The position numbers and the translations under genes are program-made. Shown piece by piece: positions 26,770 through 36,047 of a DNA stretch of 64,000 nt. The first letter of the stretch is position 1. Each line of letters starts with the position of its first letter. The notes under the pieces were generated by a model that did not search any database, was not told the origin of the DNA, and worked only from the letters and a program-made list of their open reading frames with translations. Origin of the DNA: Microbulbifer sp. GL-2 (lineage in GTDB: Bacteria > Pseudomonadota > Gammaproteobacteria > Pseudomonadales > Cellvibrionaceae); NCBI RefSeq assembly GCF_007183175.1, contig NZ_AP019807.1, positions 763,501 through 827,500 on the forward strand. Direction: 5' to 3'.

Positions 26770-28767
26770 ATGGCCCATCGCACCCAATTCCAGCTGCTAT
26801 CCAGCCGCCGCTTTCTACCTTTTTTCCTCACCCAGTTTCTCGGTGCCTTTAACGATAATGTCTATAAAAATGCACTGATCGTGATGATTGCTTTCCGCTT
26901 GGTGGAGAGTGAAGCCAATGCCCTGATCAATGTCGCAGCGGGCCTGTTTATTCTGCCCTTCTTTCTCTTTTCCGCCTCCGCCGGGCAGTTGGCAGACAAG
27001 TACGACAAGAGCCGTTTGATCCGATTGATCAAACTGGGGGAAATCTGTATCGGTGCTCTCGGAGTCACCGCCCTTTACAGCAGTAATAATGTCTTCTGCC
27101 TTGCGGTACTCTTCCTGCTCGGTATTCAGTCCGCTTTCTTCGGCCCGGTTAAATACGCCATCCTGCCCCAGCACCTGAAACGCTCCGAACTGGTTGGCGG
27201 CAATGCGTTGGTAGAGATGGGCACTTTTGTCGGCATCCTCACCGGAACCATCGTCGGCGGTTTATTGGCCGGACTGACCGGCCAGGGTGAGAACGGCCTG
27301 TTCTACCTGAGCTGGATAATAATGGGAGCGGCAGTCCTGGGGTACCTGGCCAGCCGTGGGATTCCTGTAGCGCCTGCGCCGGCACCAAACCTGCGTATCA
27401 ATCCGAACCCCTTTACCCAGACCGAAAACATTCTGCTTAAAACCTCCAAAACTCCCTCTATTTTTTACGCGATTATCGGTATTTCCTGGTTCTGGTTAAT
27501 GGGAGCGGCCTACCTGACACAAATTCCCAGTTTTACCAAGAATGTCCTTGGTGGCGATGAATCTCTGGTCACCCTTCTACTGTGCACCTTTACGATCGGT
27601 ATAGCCTTGGGTTCGCTACTATGTGAGCGCCTCTCCGACGGAAATATTGAATTGGGCCTGGTTCCCCTTGGCGCCGCTGGCCTGACTATTACCGGCATCG
27701 CCCTGGCCGCAGCCGGCGGCAATTTTGTCGAGCTGCAGCAGGCAACTCTGGAGGCTTTCCTGAGCAGTGACGGCGCCTACACAATTCTCGCCTGCCTGGT
27801 AATGATCGGTATCTGCGGCGGCCTCTACATAGTGCCGCTTTACGCGATGATACAAGACCGTTCAGCGCCTGAAATCCGCGCACAAATTATTTCGGTTAAC
27901 AATATCCTCAACGCGTTGTTCATGGTGGTCTCAGCGCTACTCGGCCTATTCTTCCTGAATATCCTGGAGGCCACCATTCCCCAGTTTTTCCTGGTGATCG
28001 CCCTGATGAATGCTGCCGTGGCTATTTTTGTATTCACCAAGGTGCCCGAATTCGCCATGCGCCTACTTATTTGGATGCTCTCCCACACCATTTACCGGGT
28101 AAGGCACGTGGGGCTGGAGCAAATTCCCGCAGACGGCCCGGCACTCATCGTGTGCAACCATGTCAGTTATGTGGATGCACTCCTGCTGGCCGGAGCGGTA
28201 CGACGCCCTATTCGCTTTATCATGTACAAGCCTATCTACGAGATACCGGTTCTGCACTTTATTTTCCGCACCGGGCGCGCCATCCCCATCTGCTCAAAGG
28301 CCAAGGACCCGGAGGGCTACGAAAAGGCCTTTCAGGATATTGAGCAAGGACTGAAAGATGGCGACCTGCTGTGTATTTTCCCCGAAGGACAACTGACAAA
28401 AGATGGGGAGATTCAACCGTTTAAAGCGGGTATTGAAAAGATACTGGAACGTACCCCGGTACCGGTAATTCCCATGGCACTACGTGGCTTGTGGGGCAGC
28501 TTCTTCAGCCACAAAGATGGCCATGCATTTTCCACCTGGCCACGACGTTTCTGGTCCAAAGTAAGTGTGGTAGCCGGCAACCCGATTGAGCCCCCGAAGC
28601 CAAAGCTGAGACCCTACACGATGAAGTCCTGGGGCTGCGTGGAAAGCAACGCTAGCCTCTTTTTCGGGGCTGGTGTACAAACCAGCCCCGCTTTTATGGT
28701 TGAGGCAATCGGGGAAATAGCCTGGCACAAATGGGCACTTTTTACACTTGCAAAAAGACAACTTTAA
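26770..28767 (+). CDS. MFS transporter-acyltransferase fusion (LplT-PlsC type)
   Basis: A 665-residue two-domain protein. Residues 1-420 are a 12-helix major facilitator domain like the lysophospholipid flippase LplT (FLTQFLGAFNDNVYKNALIV start). From about 440 there is a glycerolipid acyltransferase domain with block I NHVSYVD (HX4D catalytic pair) and block III FPEGQLTKDG intact. LplT with Aas or PlsC imports and re-acylates lysophospholipids, so a flip-and-reacylate enzyme in the inner membrane is the best reading. The ATG at 26770 is chosen for the family start MAHRTQF and an AGGAG upstream. A paralogue follows directly downstream. Confidence 0.88.
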   Translation: MAHRTQFQLLSSRRFLPFFLTQFLGAFNDNVYKNALIVMIAFRLVESEANALINVAAGLFILPFFLFSASAGQLADKYDKSRLIRLIKLGEICIGALGVTALYSSNNVFCLAVLFLLGIQSAFFGPVKYAILPQHLKRSELVGGNALVEMGTFVGILTGTIVGGLLAGLTGQGENGLFYLSWIIMGAAVLGYLASRGIPVAPAPAPNLRINPNPFTQTENILLKTSKTPSIFYAIIGISWFWLMGAAYLTQIPSFTKNVLGGDESLVTLLLCTFTIGIALGSLLCERLSDGNIELGLVPLGAAGLTITGIALAAAGGNFVELQQATLEAFLSSDGAYTILACLVMIGICGGLYIVPLYAMIQDRSAPEIRAQIISVNNILNALFMVVSALLGLFFLNILEATIPQFFLVIALMNAAVAIFVFTKVPEFAMRLLIWMLSHTIYRVRHVGLEQIPADGPALIVCNHVSYVDALLLAGAVRRPIRFIMYKPIYEIPVLHFIFRTGRAIPICSKAKDPEGYEKAFQDIEQGLKDGDLLCIFPEGQLTKDGEIQPFKAGIEKILERTPVPVIPMALRGLWGSFFSHKDGHAFSTWPRRFWSKVSVVAGNPIEPPKPKLRPYTMKSWGCVESNASLFFGAGVQTSPAFMVEAIGEIAWHKWALFTLAKRQL

Positions 28768-28939
28768 GCTCGGCATAAGCACTCCAGGTATCCCTGTCGT
28801 AACCTGCTAGCATTTCTATATCTTGCACCACTATCTAGCTCCTGGGGGCTGTCCCTCCCTCTTTGCAGAGTTCGGCATTCAGGTCAAGAAAAGCCGTTTA
28901 GTAAAATCCTGTGTGCAAATCTCTATCGAGCGAGCATCA

Positions 28940-30781
28940 ATGGCTCAGCACAACCAGTTCAAGTTACTTTGCAGACGTCGCTTCCTGCCACTATTTTTTT
29001 CACTAATCACCGCCGCCTTCAATGATAATTTATTCAAGAACGCACTATTGGTCATGCTCGCATTTCGCCTGGCGGAATCTGAGGCCAATGCCCTGATCAA
29101 CCTGGCAACCGGATTCTACATACTGCCCTACTTCCTCTTTTCTGTGACTGCCGGACAGCTGGCAGACAAGTACGATAAAGGGCAAATCATCAGGATTCTG
29201 AAGCTGGCAGAGATTTTTATCGTACTACTTGGCGCCTTTGCCCTGCTCGGCAACAACCGGGTTCTTAGCTTTGTCGTGCTTTTCCTACTGGCCACGCACA
29301 CTGCCATTTTCAGCCCTGTGCAATACGCAATCTTGCCGCAGCATTTGAAACGGACCGAATTAATGGGTGGCAACGGGATGGCCCAGATGGGTTCTTTTGC
29401 AGGCGTCCTTTCCGGCACAATAATAGGCACACTGTTAGCCGGATTCACGAAACCTGGACAGCCGGGGCTACTCGATTTGAGCCTGATTATGGTTTTTGTC
29501 GCGATATTCGGTTACTTGAGCAGTCGTGCCATCCCCGCCGCACCGCCTTCATCACCGCAACTGCATATCAGCTGGAACCCCTTATCACAAGCATGGCGTA
29601 TCTTACGCCTGATACGGAAAACGCCGACAGTCTTCTATGCCATCCTCGCCTGCTCATGGTTCTGGTTGGTAAGCTCAGCCTACCTGGCACAGGTACCTAG
29701 TTTCACTCGCAATGTCCTAGGTGCCAACGAGCCGGTAATCACCATTATCCTCTGCTGTTTATCGGTGGGCGTCGCAGTGGGTTCACTTATGTGTGAGAGT
29801 CTCTCTCGGGGTCGTATTACTTTCGGCATAGTGCCACTGGGCAGTGTGGGGATCACCATTTCCGGCCTGGGGCTCGGCCTCACGGCCGCTCACTTCCAGA
29901 CCCTGTCTGGAGCCTCCGTCAGTGAATACCTGCAAAGTGATGGCGCCTACGCAATCCTGATATATACCGCTCTTTTAGGTATTTTTGGCGGAATCTATAT
30001 TGTCCCGCTATATACGATTATGCAGGACAGGGCTGATAAAGCGGTTCGGGCACAAATATTGTCAGTGAATAATGTGCTCAATGCTTTTTTTATCGTGGTG
30101 ATCTCTCTAGTGAACATCGCACTTCTCGATACCCTGAAAATCACGATCCCACAGCTCTTTATTCTGGTTGCCCTGCTCAATATAATCGTTATGGTCTTCC
30201 TGTTTATAAAATTGCCAGACTTTATCGCGCACCTACTGATCTGGCTATCCTCTCATTTACTGGCTCGCACACAATGTAAAAACCCTAAGCGGATACCAGA
30301 AACTGGGGCCGCCCTGCTACTTTGCAGACCCGCAGGTAACCTGTCCGCATTGCTGTTAATAGACGCCTTACAGCGACCGGTTCGATTTCTCCTACCCGAT
30401 AAAAGTATTAAGTCATCAGTGATGCGGTTTATTTTGAACTATTGCGGTGCCAAACCCATCTTTTATAGACACGCCGGCAGCAATGAAGATCAACTCAAAG
30501 CTCTCGGCCAGGCTGTAGAAAATGGTGAATTACTCTGTTTTTTTCCCGGTACAAACACAGAGAATATTCACCTGAGTGAACTTAATAACCAAATGCTGGC
30601 AATACTGTCAAAGTCTGCAACACCACTATTGCCAGTAAGGCTGATAGGGCTGGAGACTGATACGCGTCTCGCCCCTGCAAGTGAAGAGCCCGGTAAATCA
30701 CGGATACGCTTTCTGCCTAAAGTTAATATGCAAATTGGACGCCCTGTTAGCATTAAAAATGTTTCACTTGATACGCCCTGA
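28940..30781 (+). CDS. MFS-acyltransferase fusion paralogue with degenerate acyltransferase
   Basis: A 613-residue paralogue of the preceding gene, with the same MFS start (MAQHNQFKLL, TAAFNDNLFKNALLV) and near-parallel sequence through the membrane domain. In the C-terminal domain the catalytic HX4D block is replaced by RPAGNLS, and the block III FPEGQLT position reads FFPGTNT. Both the catalytic His and Asp are lost, so acyltransfer activity is not expected. The domain is still full length and in frame, which argues against simple decay and suggests a transport-only or regulatory role. The ATG at 28940 is chosen by alignment with its neighbour; the ribosome site is weak. The two genes are a tandem duplication. 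Confidence 0.85.
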   Translation: MAQHNQFKLLCRRRFLPLFFSLITAAFNDNLFKNALLVMLAFRLAESEANALINLATGFYILPYFLFSVTAGQLADKYDKGQIIRILKLAEIFIVLLGAFALLGNNRVLSFVVLFLLATHTAIFSPVQYAILPQHLKRTELMGGNGMAQMGSFAGVLSGTIIGTLLAGFTKPGQPGLLDLSLIMVFVAIFGYLSSRAIPAAPPSSPQLHISWNPLSQAWRILRLIRKTPTVFYAILACSWFWLVSSAYLAQVPSFTRNVLGANEPVITIILCCLSVGVAVGSLMCESLSRGRITFGIVPLGSVGITISGLGLGLTAAHFQTLSGASVSEYLQSDGAYAILIYTALLGIFGGIYIVPLYTIMQDRADKAVRAQILSVNNVLNAFFIVVISLVNIALLDTLKITIPQLFILVALLNIIVMVFLFIKLPDFIAHLLIWLSSHLLARTQCKNPKRIPETGAALLLCRPAGNLSALLLIDALQRPVRFLLPDKSIKSSVMRFILNYCGAKPIFYRHAGSNEDQLKALGQAVENGELLCFFPGTNTENIHLSELNNQMLAILSKSATPLLPVRLIGLETDTRLAPASEEPGKSRIRFLPKVNMQIGRPVSIKNVSLDTP

Positions 30782-30921
30782 AAACTTGCTCTCTCCAACT
30801 AGAGTGCCCGCAAATCAGAAACTGCAGGCTAAAAAAGGAAAAGGAATACTGGAAAACTTCAAGAGAAAAAGAGCTTTAAGTGTCGTCTTACTACAGTAAA
30901 AAACGGGGGGAGGAGAATCAG

Positions 30922-30952
30922 GATACCCGCCCGTGCGGACGGGTATCTTTTT
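30922..30952 (+). terminator. Terminator between convergent genes
   Basis: Stem GATACCCG/CGGGTATC with an inner CCGTGCGG hairpin and T5 on the plus strand; it ends six bases before the stop of the converging iron permease gene. Confidence 0.75.
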
Positions 30953-30957
30953 CGGGA

Positions 30958-32889
30958 TCAGGCTATTTCAGTTGCAGCCGCACTGCTACTGCGACTTTTC
31001 AACACCAGCCATAGAGCCGCCACAAGGATGGCAGCCTGCAGGCCAATACCCTGCCAAGTGGAATAAATCCCCAACCAGTCAAAACTGAACTGTACAGGCA
31101 GTGGAGCGATACCGATCCAAGCTGCTTCCTGCAGAGCTGCTATTGCTTTCCCTGCAAGTACGAAGGAGAGGGCCAGCAATACGTAGGTCGTCGCGGAGAA
31201 GAATTTACCGATTGGCAGGCTCACGGAGTAACGCACCAGGACGAAGCCAACTATCGCAAGCAGGACCACACCGGCAGCGATACCACCCCAGAGAGAGTTG
31301 TATTGGTTTTCCGAAGTCTGTGCCAATAGAGACTGGTAGAACAGGATGGTTTCAAAAATCTCACGGTATACAGCGATAAATGCAAGACCTGTAATTCCCC
31401 AAAGGGCGCCCGTGCTCAAGCTGCGATTGATACTGTTCTGAATGTATTTTTGCCACTCCGACGCCTGAGTCTTACTGTGCATCCAAAAGCCCACATAAAA
31501 GAGCACTACCGCGGCCAGCAGAGCGGCCACACCTTCCATCACCTCACGGCTGGCACCACTGATAGTGATGACGCTCTGGGCAGCAACCCAAGTGGCAAAA
31601 CCGGCAGCAAAAGCGCCAATCCAGCCTAGATGCACAAACTTGAGGGCATCGCGACGACCAGTTTTGACCAAAATCGTGGTCAACGCGATCACCACCAGTA
31701 GCGCTTCCAGTCCTTCACGCAGCAGAATTACCAGGCTCGCAATGAACAGTGCCGCACCGGAAAGGTTACCACCCTCCATTAAGGTCTCGGCCTGCGCTAA
31801 CTGATGCAGGATTATCTCAACCTGGGCTTCAACCTGCTGCGGATCACTGTCGGCACTCAGTTTTGCACGCAGCCCCAAGAGTTCGCGCTCTGTGGCCAGA
31901 CGCAGATCAGCATCCAGCGAGTCCAGTGAATTTTCCGCCATCTCAAAGCCATCCAGATAAGCGCTGATGGCTAAGGTACGGGCATTGGCATAGTCGCCCT
32001 GCTGGTAGGCCAGTAAGGATTTTTGCAGCTGTACCCGAGCTACATTAATCGGCGCACTGCCCTCTTCTGGAGCACTTGCAAACAGGATGCGGGGGTCTGC
32101 GCGCAATGCCGCCACCGCCTGGCTGGAGATATCCGGGCGATCATTGCGCAATACCTGGGGGCTGTACATTACCAGGTCCTGTAAGCTCGGCTTGGATTCC
32201 GCTGCTGTGGCACTTTCTCCGGCGAATGCCATGCTGCCCACATAAAAAGCCAGTGACCAACGCTGTTGTTCATTCAGGTTTTTGAACGCAGTCATTGCGG
32301 TGCCATCAATGCCGTTGCTGATGGCATCATATAGACCCAGCAGCGAGCGGTTGTCGGCGCGTTCACGCTCATGGAAATCTGTCGGTGCCGGTTCCAGCTG
32401 GGCGGCGAGAGGACCATCCCCCTTGCCCTCCACGCCGTGACAGGCGATGCACTGGACCTGGTAGATGGCAGTGCTCTCCTCGAGGCTGAGCAGCGCAGTA
32501 GGCAGGGAAAGAGCTGGCGCAATAGACAGCAAACCTTGACGCAGTTTGGCCGTATGTACCTGGACCTCAGCAACAGTTGCTTTGCGTTGGATAGCCCCCT
32601 GCAGAGCCAGCGCATCAGCGCGTATTCCCTCAGCTTGTGCAGAGTCTGCAAGTTGCTGCCCGCGATCAATCAACAGCTGAGCGAACTCCTCCATCTCGGC
32701 ATATTCATCGGCATTGATGATCTCGCCGTTAGCCACCGCCTCTGGATAATCCACACCAATATATTCCGCCATCTGCATCAGCTGACGCAGTTCCTGCTCC
32801 GAGAGTCCAGCTTGCTGGGCATGGGCGGGGATCATCGTAATGGCTAGTACCGCCACAAAAAGGCTGGCCAGATATTGGGAAAGGCGCAT
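30958..32889 (-). CDS. Cytochrome c-FTR1 iron permease fusion
   Basis: A 643-residue protein. The start at 32889 is chosen because it begins a signal peptide (MRLSQYLASLFVAVLAITMIPAHAQ) with AGGA upstream; the longer frame has no site. A haem-binding CIACHG is near residue 148 in a cytochrome c domain with a methionine-containing C-terminal part. A helical linker follows, then an FTR1 permease domain with the iron motif REGLE in VILLREGLEALLVVIAL and a second, REIFE, in YREIFETILFY. It should import ferrous/ferric iron with electron transfer by the fused haem domain. A Fur-box-like site lies about 50 bp upstream. Fusions of this order are known in the family. Confidence 0.9.
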   Translation of the reverse strand: MRLSQYLASLFVAVLAITMIPAHAQQAGLSEQELRQLMQMAEYIGVDYPEAVANGEIINADEYAEMEEFAQLLIDRGQQLADSAQAEGIRADALALQGAIQRKATVAEVQVHTAKLRQGLLSIAPALSLPTALLSLEESTAIYQVQCIACHGVEGKGDGPLAAQLEPAPTDFHERERADNRSLLGLYDAISNGIDGTAMTAFKNLNEQQRWSLAFYVGSMAFAGESATAAESKPSLQDLVMYSPQVLRNDRPDISSQAVAALRADPRILFASAPEEGSAPINVARVQLQKSLLAYQQGDYANARTLAISAYLDGFEMAENSLDSLDADLRLATERELLGLRAKLSADSDPQQVEAQVEIILHQLAQAETLMEGGNLSGAALFIASLVILLREGLEALLVVIALTTILVKTGRRDALKFVHLGWIGAFAAGFATWVAAQSVITISGASREVMEGVAALLAAVVLFYVGFWMHSKTQASEWQKYIQNSINRSLSTGALWGITGLAFIAVYREIFETILFYQSLLAQTSENQYNSLWGGIAAGVVLLAIVGFVLVRYSVSLPIGKFFSATTYVLLALSFVLAGKAIAALQEAAWIGIAPLPVQFSFDWLGIYSTWQGIGLQAAILVAALWLVLKSRSSSAAATEIA

Positions 32890-32940
32890 GGAGAGTCCTT
32901 TTCTGTTGCTGCAAACAAAATTGAGAATTTGGCGCATAAT

Positions 32941-32959
32941 ATAATTAATAATCATTCTC
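32941..32959 (-). promoter_or_regulatory. Fur-box-like site upstream of the iron permease gene
   Basis: On the minus strand GAGAATGATTATTAATTAT matches 12 of 19 positions of the classical Fur box, 52 bp before the ATG. Iron repression of the permease is the expected logic. Confidence 0.55.
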
Positions 32960-33012
32960 ACAACAAAGCTAATACTGAAACTTACTAGCCCAAAGTGACA
33001 CTTGCCATTTGT

Positions 33013-33039
33013 GTTGTGCGCAACTATATTGTGCACAAT
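33013..33039 (+). promoter_or_regulatory. Double palindromic operator, probable OhrR site
   Basis: GTTGTGCGCAAC (33013-33024, near-palindrome) and ATTGTGCACAAT (33028-33039, perfect palindrome) lie 15 bp apart centre to centre, ending 19 bases before the gpx start. The repeated TTGTG/CACAA half-sites and the ohrR gene in the same operon suggest OhrR autoregulation. Confidence 0.6.
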
Positions 33040-33058
33040 ACAAATACAGGACCCCACC

Positions 33059-33538
33059 ATGACCGACCTCTTTTCAATCCCAGTCAAAACAGCCAGTGGC
33101 GAAACCGCAACCCTCGAAGACTACAAAGGTCAGCTGATCCTGGTGGTCAACACGGCGAGTAAATGCGGCTTTACCAAGCAGTACAAAGGACTGGAAGCGC
33201 TCTACAGCGAATTCAAGGATCGCGGACTGACCATTCTTGGCTTTCCCTGCAACCAGTTCGGCAAACAGGAACCGGGCAGTGATAAGGAGATCCAGGAGTT
33301 TTGCGAACTGAATTTTGGTGTCAGCTTCCCCGTCTACGCAAAGCTGGATGTTAACGGCCCCTCTGCACACCCGCTATTTGTAGAACTGAAAAAACGCGCA
33401 CCCGGACTACTGGGTACCGAAGGAATCAAATGGAATTTCACCAAGTTCCTGATCAGCAAGGATGGTCAACAGGTGAAGCGTTACGCTCCCAAGGACAGCC
33501 CCGAATCCCTGCACGCGGAAATTGAGCGGATGCTGTAA
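33059..33538 (+). CDS. gpx: Glutathione-peroxidase-family peroxidase (Cys type)
   Basis: A 159-residue thiol peroxidase. The peroxidatic cysteine is in NTASKCGFTKQY where animal enzymes have selenocysteine; the Gln and Trp of the active site are in FPCNQFGKQEPG and KWNFTKFLI. It reduces organic and hydrogen peroxides in the cytoplasm, probably with thioredoxin. The ATG at 33059 has AGGA eight bases upstream. A double palindrome in the promoter and a cotranscribed ohrR gene two bases downstream of the stop imply induction by organic hydroperoxides. Confidence 0.92.
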   Translation: MTDLFSIPVKTASGETATLEDYKGQLILVVNTASKCGFTKQYKGLEALYSEFKDRGLTILGFPCNQFGKQEPGSDKEIQEFCELNFGVSFPVYAKLDVNGPSAHPLFVELKKRAPGLLGTEGIKWNFTKFLISKDGQQVKRYAPKDSPESLHAEIERML

Positions 33539-33540
33539 CT

Positions 33541-34038
33541 GTGATTTGTGATGATGATTCTGCCGAGCTGGCCCTCAATCGCCAGCTCTGTTTCGCCCTC
33601 TACGCTGCCTCCCGGGCCATGACAAAGGTCTACCAGCCGATGTTGAAGGACCTGGATATCACCTACCCACAGTACCTGGTGCTGATGGTTTTATGGGAGT
33701 GGGCCATGGAGGGAGAAGAAAGCCACCAGGAGCATAGCCTCGGCGCCCTGGGCCAGCGCCTTATGCTGGATTCAGGCACCCTCACCCCACTGCTGAAGCG
33801 CATGGAGAAGCGCGGCCTGGTAGAAAGGTGCCGCTCGCCCTCAGATGAGCGTGTCTCTCTGATAAAAGCTACCAGCGCAGCCTTGGAGCTGAAACCCCGG
33901 GCCAGGGCTTGGGTCCAGCGCCGCCTTGACCAATCATCAATCAGTCGCTCTGATGTGGAGCGGCTTCACGGTGACTTATGGCGTTTCCTACACAAGCTGG
34001 AAGATGACTCAGCCAGTCACGTCGACAAGCAGTATTAA
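33541..34038 (+). CDS. ohrR: Organic-hydroperoxide-sensing MarR-family repressor OhrR
   Basis: A 165-residue MarR-family regulator. The N-terminal helix LNRQLCFALYAASRAMTKVY carries the single sensing Cys of OhrR. The winged helix follows: GALGQRLMLDSGTLTPLLKRMEKRGLVERCRSPSDERVSLI. Peroxide oxidation of the Cys releases DNA in this family. The GTG start at 33541 lies two bases after the gpx stop, so the pair is an operon. Usually OhrR controls ohr; here a glutathione-peroxidase-type gene takes that place. A second Cys in the wing (ERCRSP) could matter for redox chemistry. Confidence 0.88.
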   Translation: MICDDDSAELALNRQLCFALYAASRAMTKVYQPMLKDLDITYPQYLVLMVLWEWAMEGEESHQEHSLGALGQRLMLDSGTLTPLLKRMEKRGLVERCRSPSDERVSLIKATSAALELKPRARAWVQRRLDQSSISRSDVERLHGDLWRFLHKLEDDSASHVDKQY

Positions 34039-34064
34039 TACTCAGATCGACTTCCCCCTCGACA

Positions 34065-34160
34065 GTGAGGTTTGTGAGGTTTGTGAGGTTTGTGAGGTTT
34101 GTGAGGTTTGTGAGGTTTGTGAGGTTTGTGAGGTTTGTGAGGTTTGTGAGGTTTGTGAGG
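34065..34160 (+). repeat. 9-bp tandem repeat (VNTR), ten full copies
   Basis: Ten perfect copies of GTGAGGTTT from 34065 to 34154, followed by a partial copy to 34160. They lie 26 bp after the ohrR stop. The frames that pass through it (Cys-Glu-Val or Asn-Leu-Thr repeats) are by-products, not genes. Copy number is likely to vary by slippage. Confidence 0.95.
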
Positions 34161-34511
34161 GTAAGATACATTTTTAGGTCGAAATCTTAAAATAAACCTA
34201 CCAGGTAGGATGAAACCTATGATAAAAGATGCTTTTTACGCATAATTAGGATAATAATTGACCTTTAGATCGAAAAACATACATAATACAAAAATCCCAG
34301 TCCGACGCGGATATAGCCAGACATGAAGACTGATATTTGTACATTTAACCAACACCATCTCCCCCTAGCTTACTCGCTACGACTGCCGCTACGCGGCATA
34401 TAATTTTTCTCCCCCCCACTCCCACAGAATTCCCAACTTTATTTGGACGGCGCATAGACAGCGACAGAGCCGCTTGTTTAGCCTCGAAACAAATAAGGAG
34501 AACAAGCGAAA
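34161..34511. other. leuA upstream region
   Basis: About 350 bp between the repeat and leuA. A promoter-like TTGACC...CATAAT is listed separately. I looked for a Leu-rich leader peptide with attenuator hairpins and did not find one. Confidence 0.45.
34258..34287 (+). promoter_or_regulatory. Candidate sigma-70 promoter for leuA
   Basis: TTGACC (34258-34263) and CATAAT (34282-34287) with an 18-bp spacer, about 220 bp before the ATG. It fits consensus in 5 of 6 positions in each box. Confidence 0.4.
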
Positions 34512-36047
34512 ATGAGTACAAAGAAAGATAAATTAGTCATTTTTGATACGACTCTGCGCGATGGTGAGCAGAGCCCTGGCGCCTCTATGACTAAAGAGGA
34601 GAAGGTGCGTATTGCCCGAATGCTTGAACGCATGCGTGTGGACGTCATTGAGGCCGGTTTTGCCATCGCCAGCCCCGGCGACTTCGAAGCCGTACAGGCT
34701 GTTGCCGAAGCAGTGACCGAATCCCGTATCTGCAGCCTGGCCCGCGCGGTCAATGCCGATATATTGCGTGCCGGTGAGGCCCTGAAAAAGGCCAACGCCT
34801 CCCGTATCCATACGTTTATCGCCACATCCCCGATCCACATGAAGTACAAGCTGCAGATGGACCCGGAAGATGTGCTGCAACAGGCGGTCACAGCAGTGAA
34901 AACCGCACGCCAGTTTACCGATGATGTGGAATTCTCCCTGGAGGACGGCAGCCGCTCCGAGCCGGATTTCATGTACCGCATTATTGAAGAGGTTATCAGC
35001 GCCGGAGCCGGCACAATCAATATCCCAGATACTGTCGGCTATGGCGAGCCAGGTGAATACGGCGCCATGTTCCGCCGGGTTATTGAAAATGTCCCCAACT
35101 CCGACAAAGCCATTTTCTCCACCCACTGCCACAATGACCTGGGCCTGGCGGTGGCAAACTCACTATCCGCAGTTATGAACGGTGTACGCCAGGTGGAATG
35201 CACCATCAATGGCTTGGGGGAGCGCGCCGGCAATGCTTCTCTAGAGGAGATAGTTATGGCGGTTCAGACCCGCCAGGACCTCTACCCGGTGTACACCGGC
35301 ATCGACACCAGCCACATAGTGCCAACATCACGTATGGTCTCCTCGGTCACCGGCTTCCCGGTACAGCCAAACAAAGCTATTGTCGGTGCTAACGCTTTTG
35401 CCCACGAATCCGGAATCCACCAGGACGGTGTGCTCAAGCATCGCGAAACTTATGAAATCATGCGCGCCGAAGATGTAGGCTGGGGCCAAAACCGCCTGGT
35501 GCTGGGCAAGCATTCCGGCAGGGCCGCCGTACGCGCCCGCTACGAGGAGCTCGGTATCGACTTCTCCGACAGCGACGAATTTCAACAGGTATTCCTGCGC
35601 TTCAAGGAGCTGGCCGACAAGAAACATGAAATTTTCGACGAGGACCTGCACTCATTGATCGCCGAGAGCGAAGCCCCGGTGGAGCGCTACCAGCTGAAAG
35701 ACCTGGACGTACGCAGTAAAATTGGCAGCGCACCCCAGGCCTTTATCAGCCTGTCAATCGATGGTGCAGTGCATGAGACCGAGGCTGCGGGTGGCGGTCC
35801 GGTGGATGCCACCTTTAAAGCCATTGAGCACATCGTCGACAGCGGTGCCGACCTGAAACTCTATTCTGTCAACGCAGTGACCCAGGGAACTGACTCCCAG
35901 GGCTCGGTGACTGTGCGTCTGGAAAGAGACGGCCGTCTGGTCAATGGTGTTGGCGCCGACACTGATATTTTGATTGCCTCGGCACAAGCTTACATGGATG
36001 CGTTAAACTTGCTCGCCAACAGTGAGAGTAAGAAACAGGGCGTGTAA
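34512..36047 (+). CDS. leuA: 2-isopropylmalate synthase
   Basis: A 511-residue enzyme that condenses acetyl-CoA with 2-oxoisovalerate, the first committed step of leucine synthesis. The TIM-barrel start FDTTLRDGEQSPGASM, the metal-binding HCHNDLG, NGLGERAGNASLEE and the flexible region HESGIHQDGVLK are present. The C-terminal regulatory domain (about 390-500), which binds leucine for feedback inhibition, is also there. Length is normal for the long bacterial LeuA. AAGGAG precedes the ATG by about eleven bases. The HolD-like gene starts directly after its stop. leuBCD are not in the window. Confidence 0.97.
   Translation: MSTKKDKLVIFDTTLRDGEQSPGASMTKEEKVRIARMLERMRVDVIEAGFAIASPGDFEAVQAVAEAVTESRICSLARAVNADILRAGEALKKANASRIHTFIATSPIHMKYKLQMDPEDVLQQAVTAVKTARQFTDDVEFSLEDGSRSEPDFMYRIIEEVISAGAGTINIPDTVGYGEPGEYGAMFRRVIENVPNSDKAIFSTHCHNDLGLAVANSLSAVMNGVRQVECTINGLGERAGNASLEEIVMAVQTRQDLYPVYTGIDTSHIVPTSRMVSSVTGFPVQPNKAIVGANAFAHESGIHQDGVLKHRETYEIMRAEDVGWGQNRLVLGKHSGRAAVRARYEELGIDFSDSDEFQQVFLRFKELADKKHEIFDEDLHSLIAESEAPVERYQLKDLDVRSKIGSAPQAFISLSIDGAVHETEAAGGGPVDATFKAIEHIVDSGADLKLYSVNAVTQGTDSQGSVTVRLERDGRLVNGVGADTDILIASAQAYMDALNLLANSESKKQGV

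Noticed and set aside
34065..34160. CRISPR array
   Set aside because: Repeats are contiguous and 9 bp long, without spacers.
33926..34177. Frames reading Cys-Glu-Val or Asn-Leu-Thr repeats
   Set aside because: They only translate the 9-bp tandem repeat; no ribosome site and overlap with ohrR.
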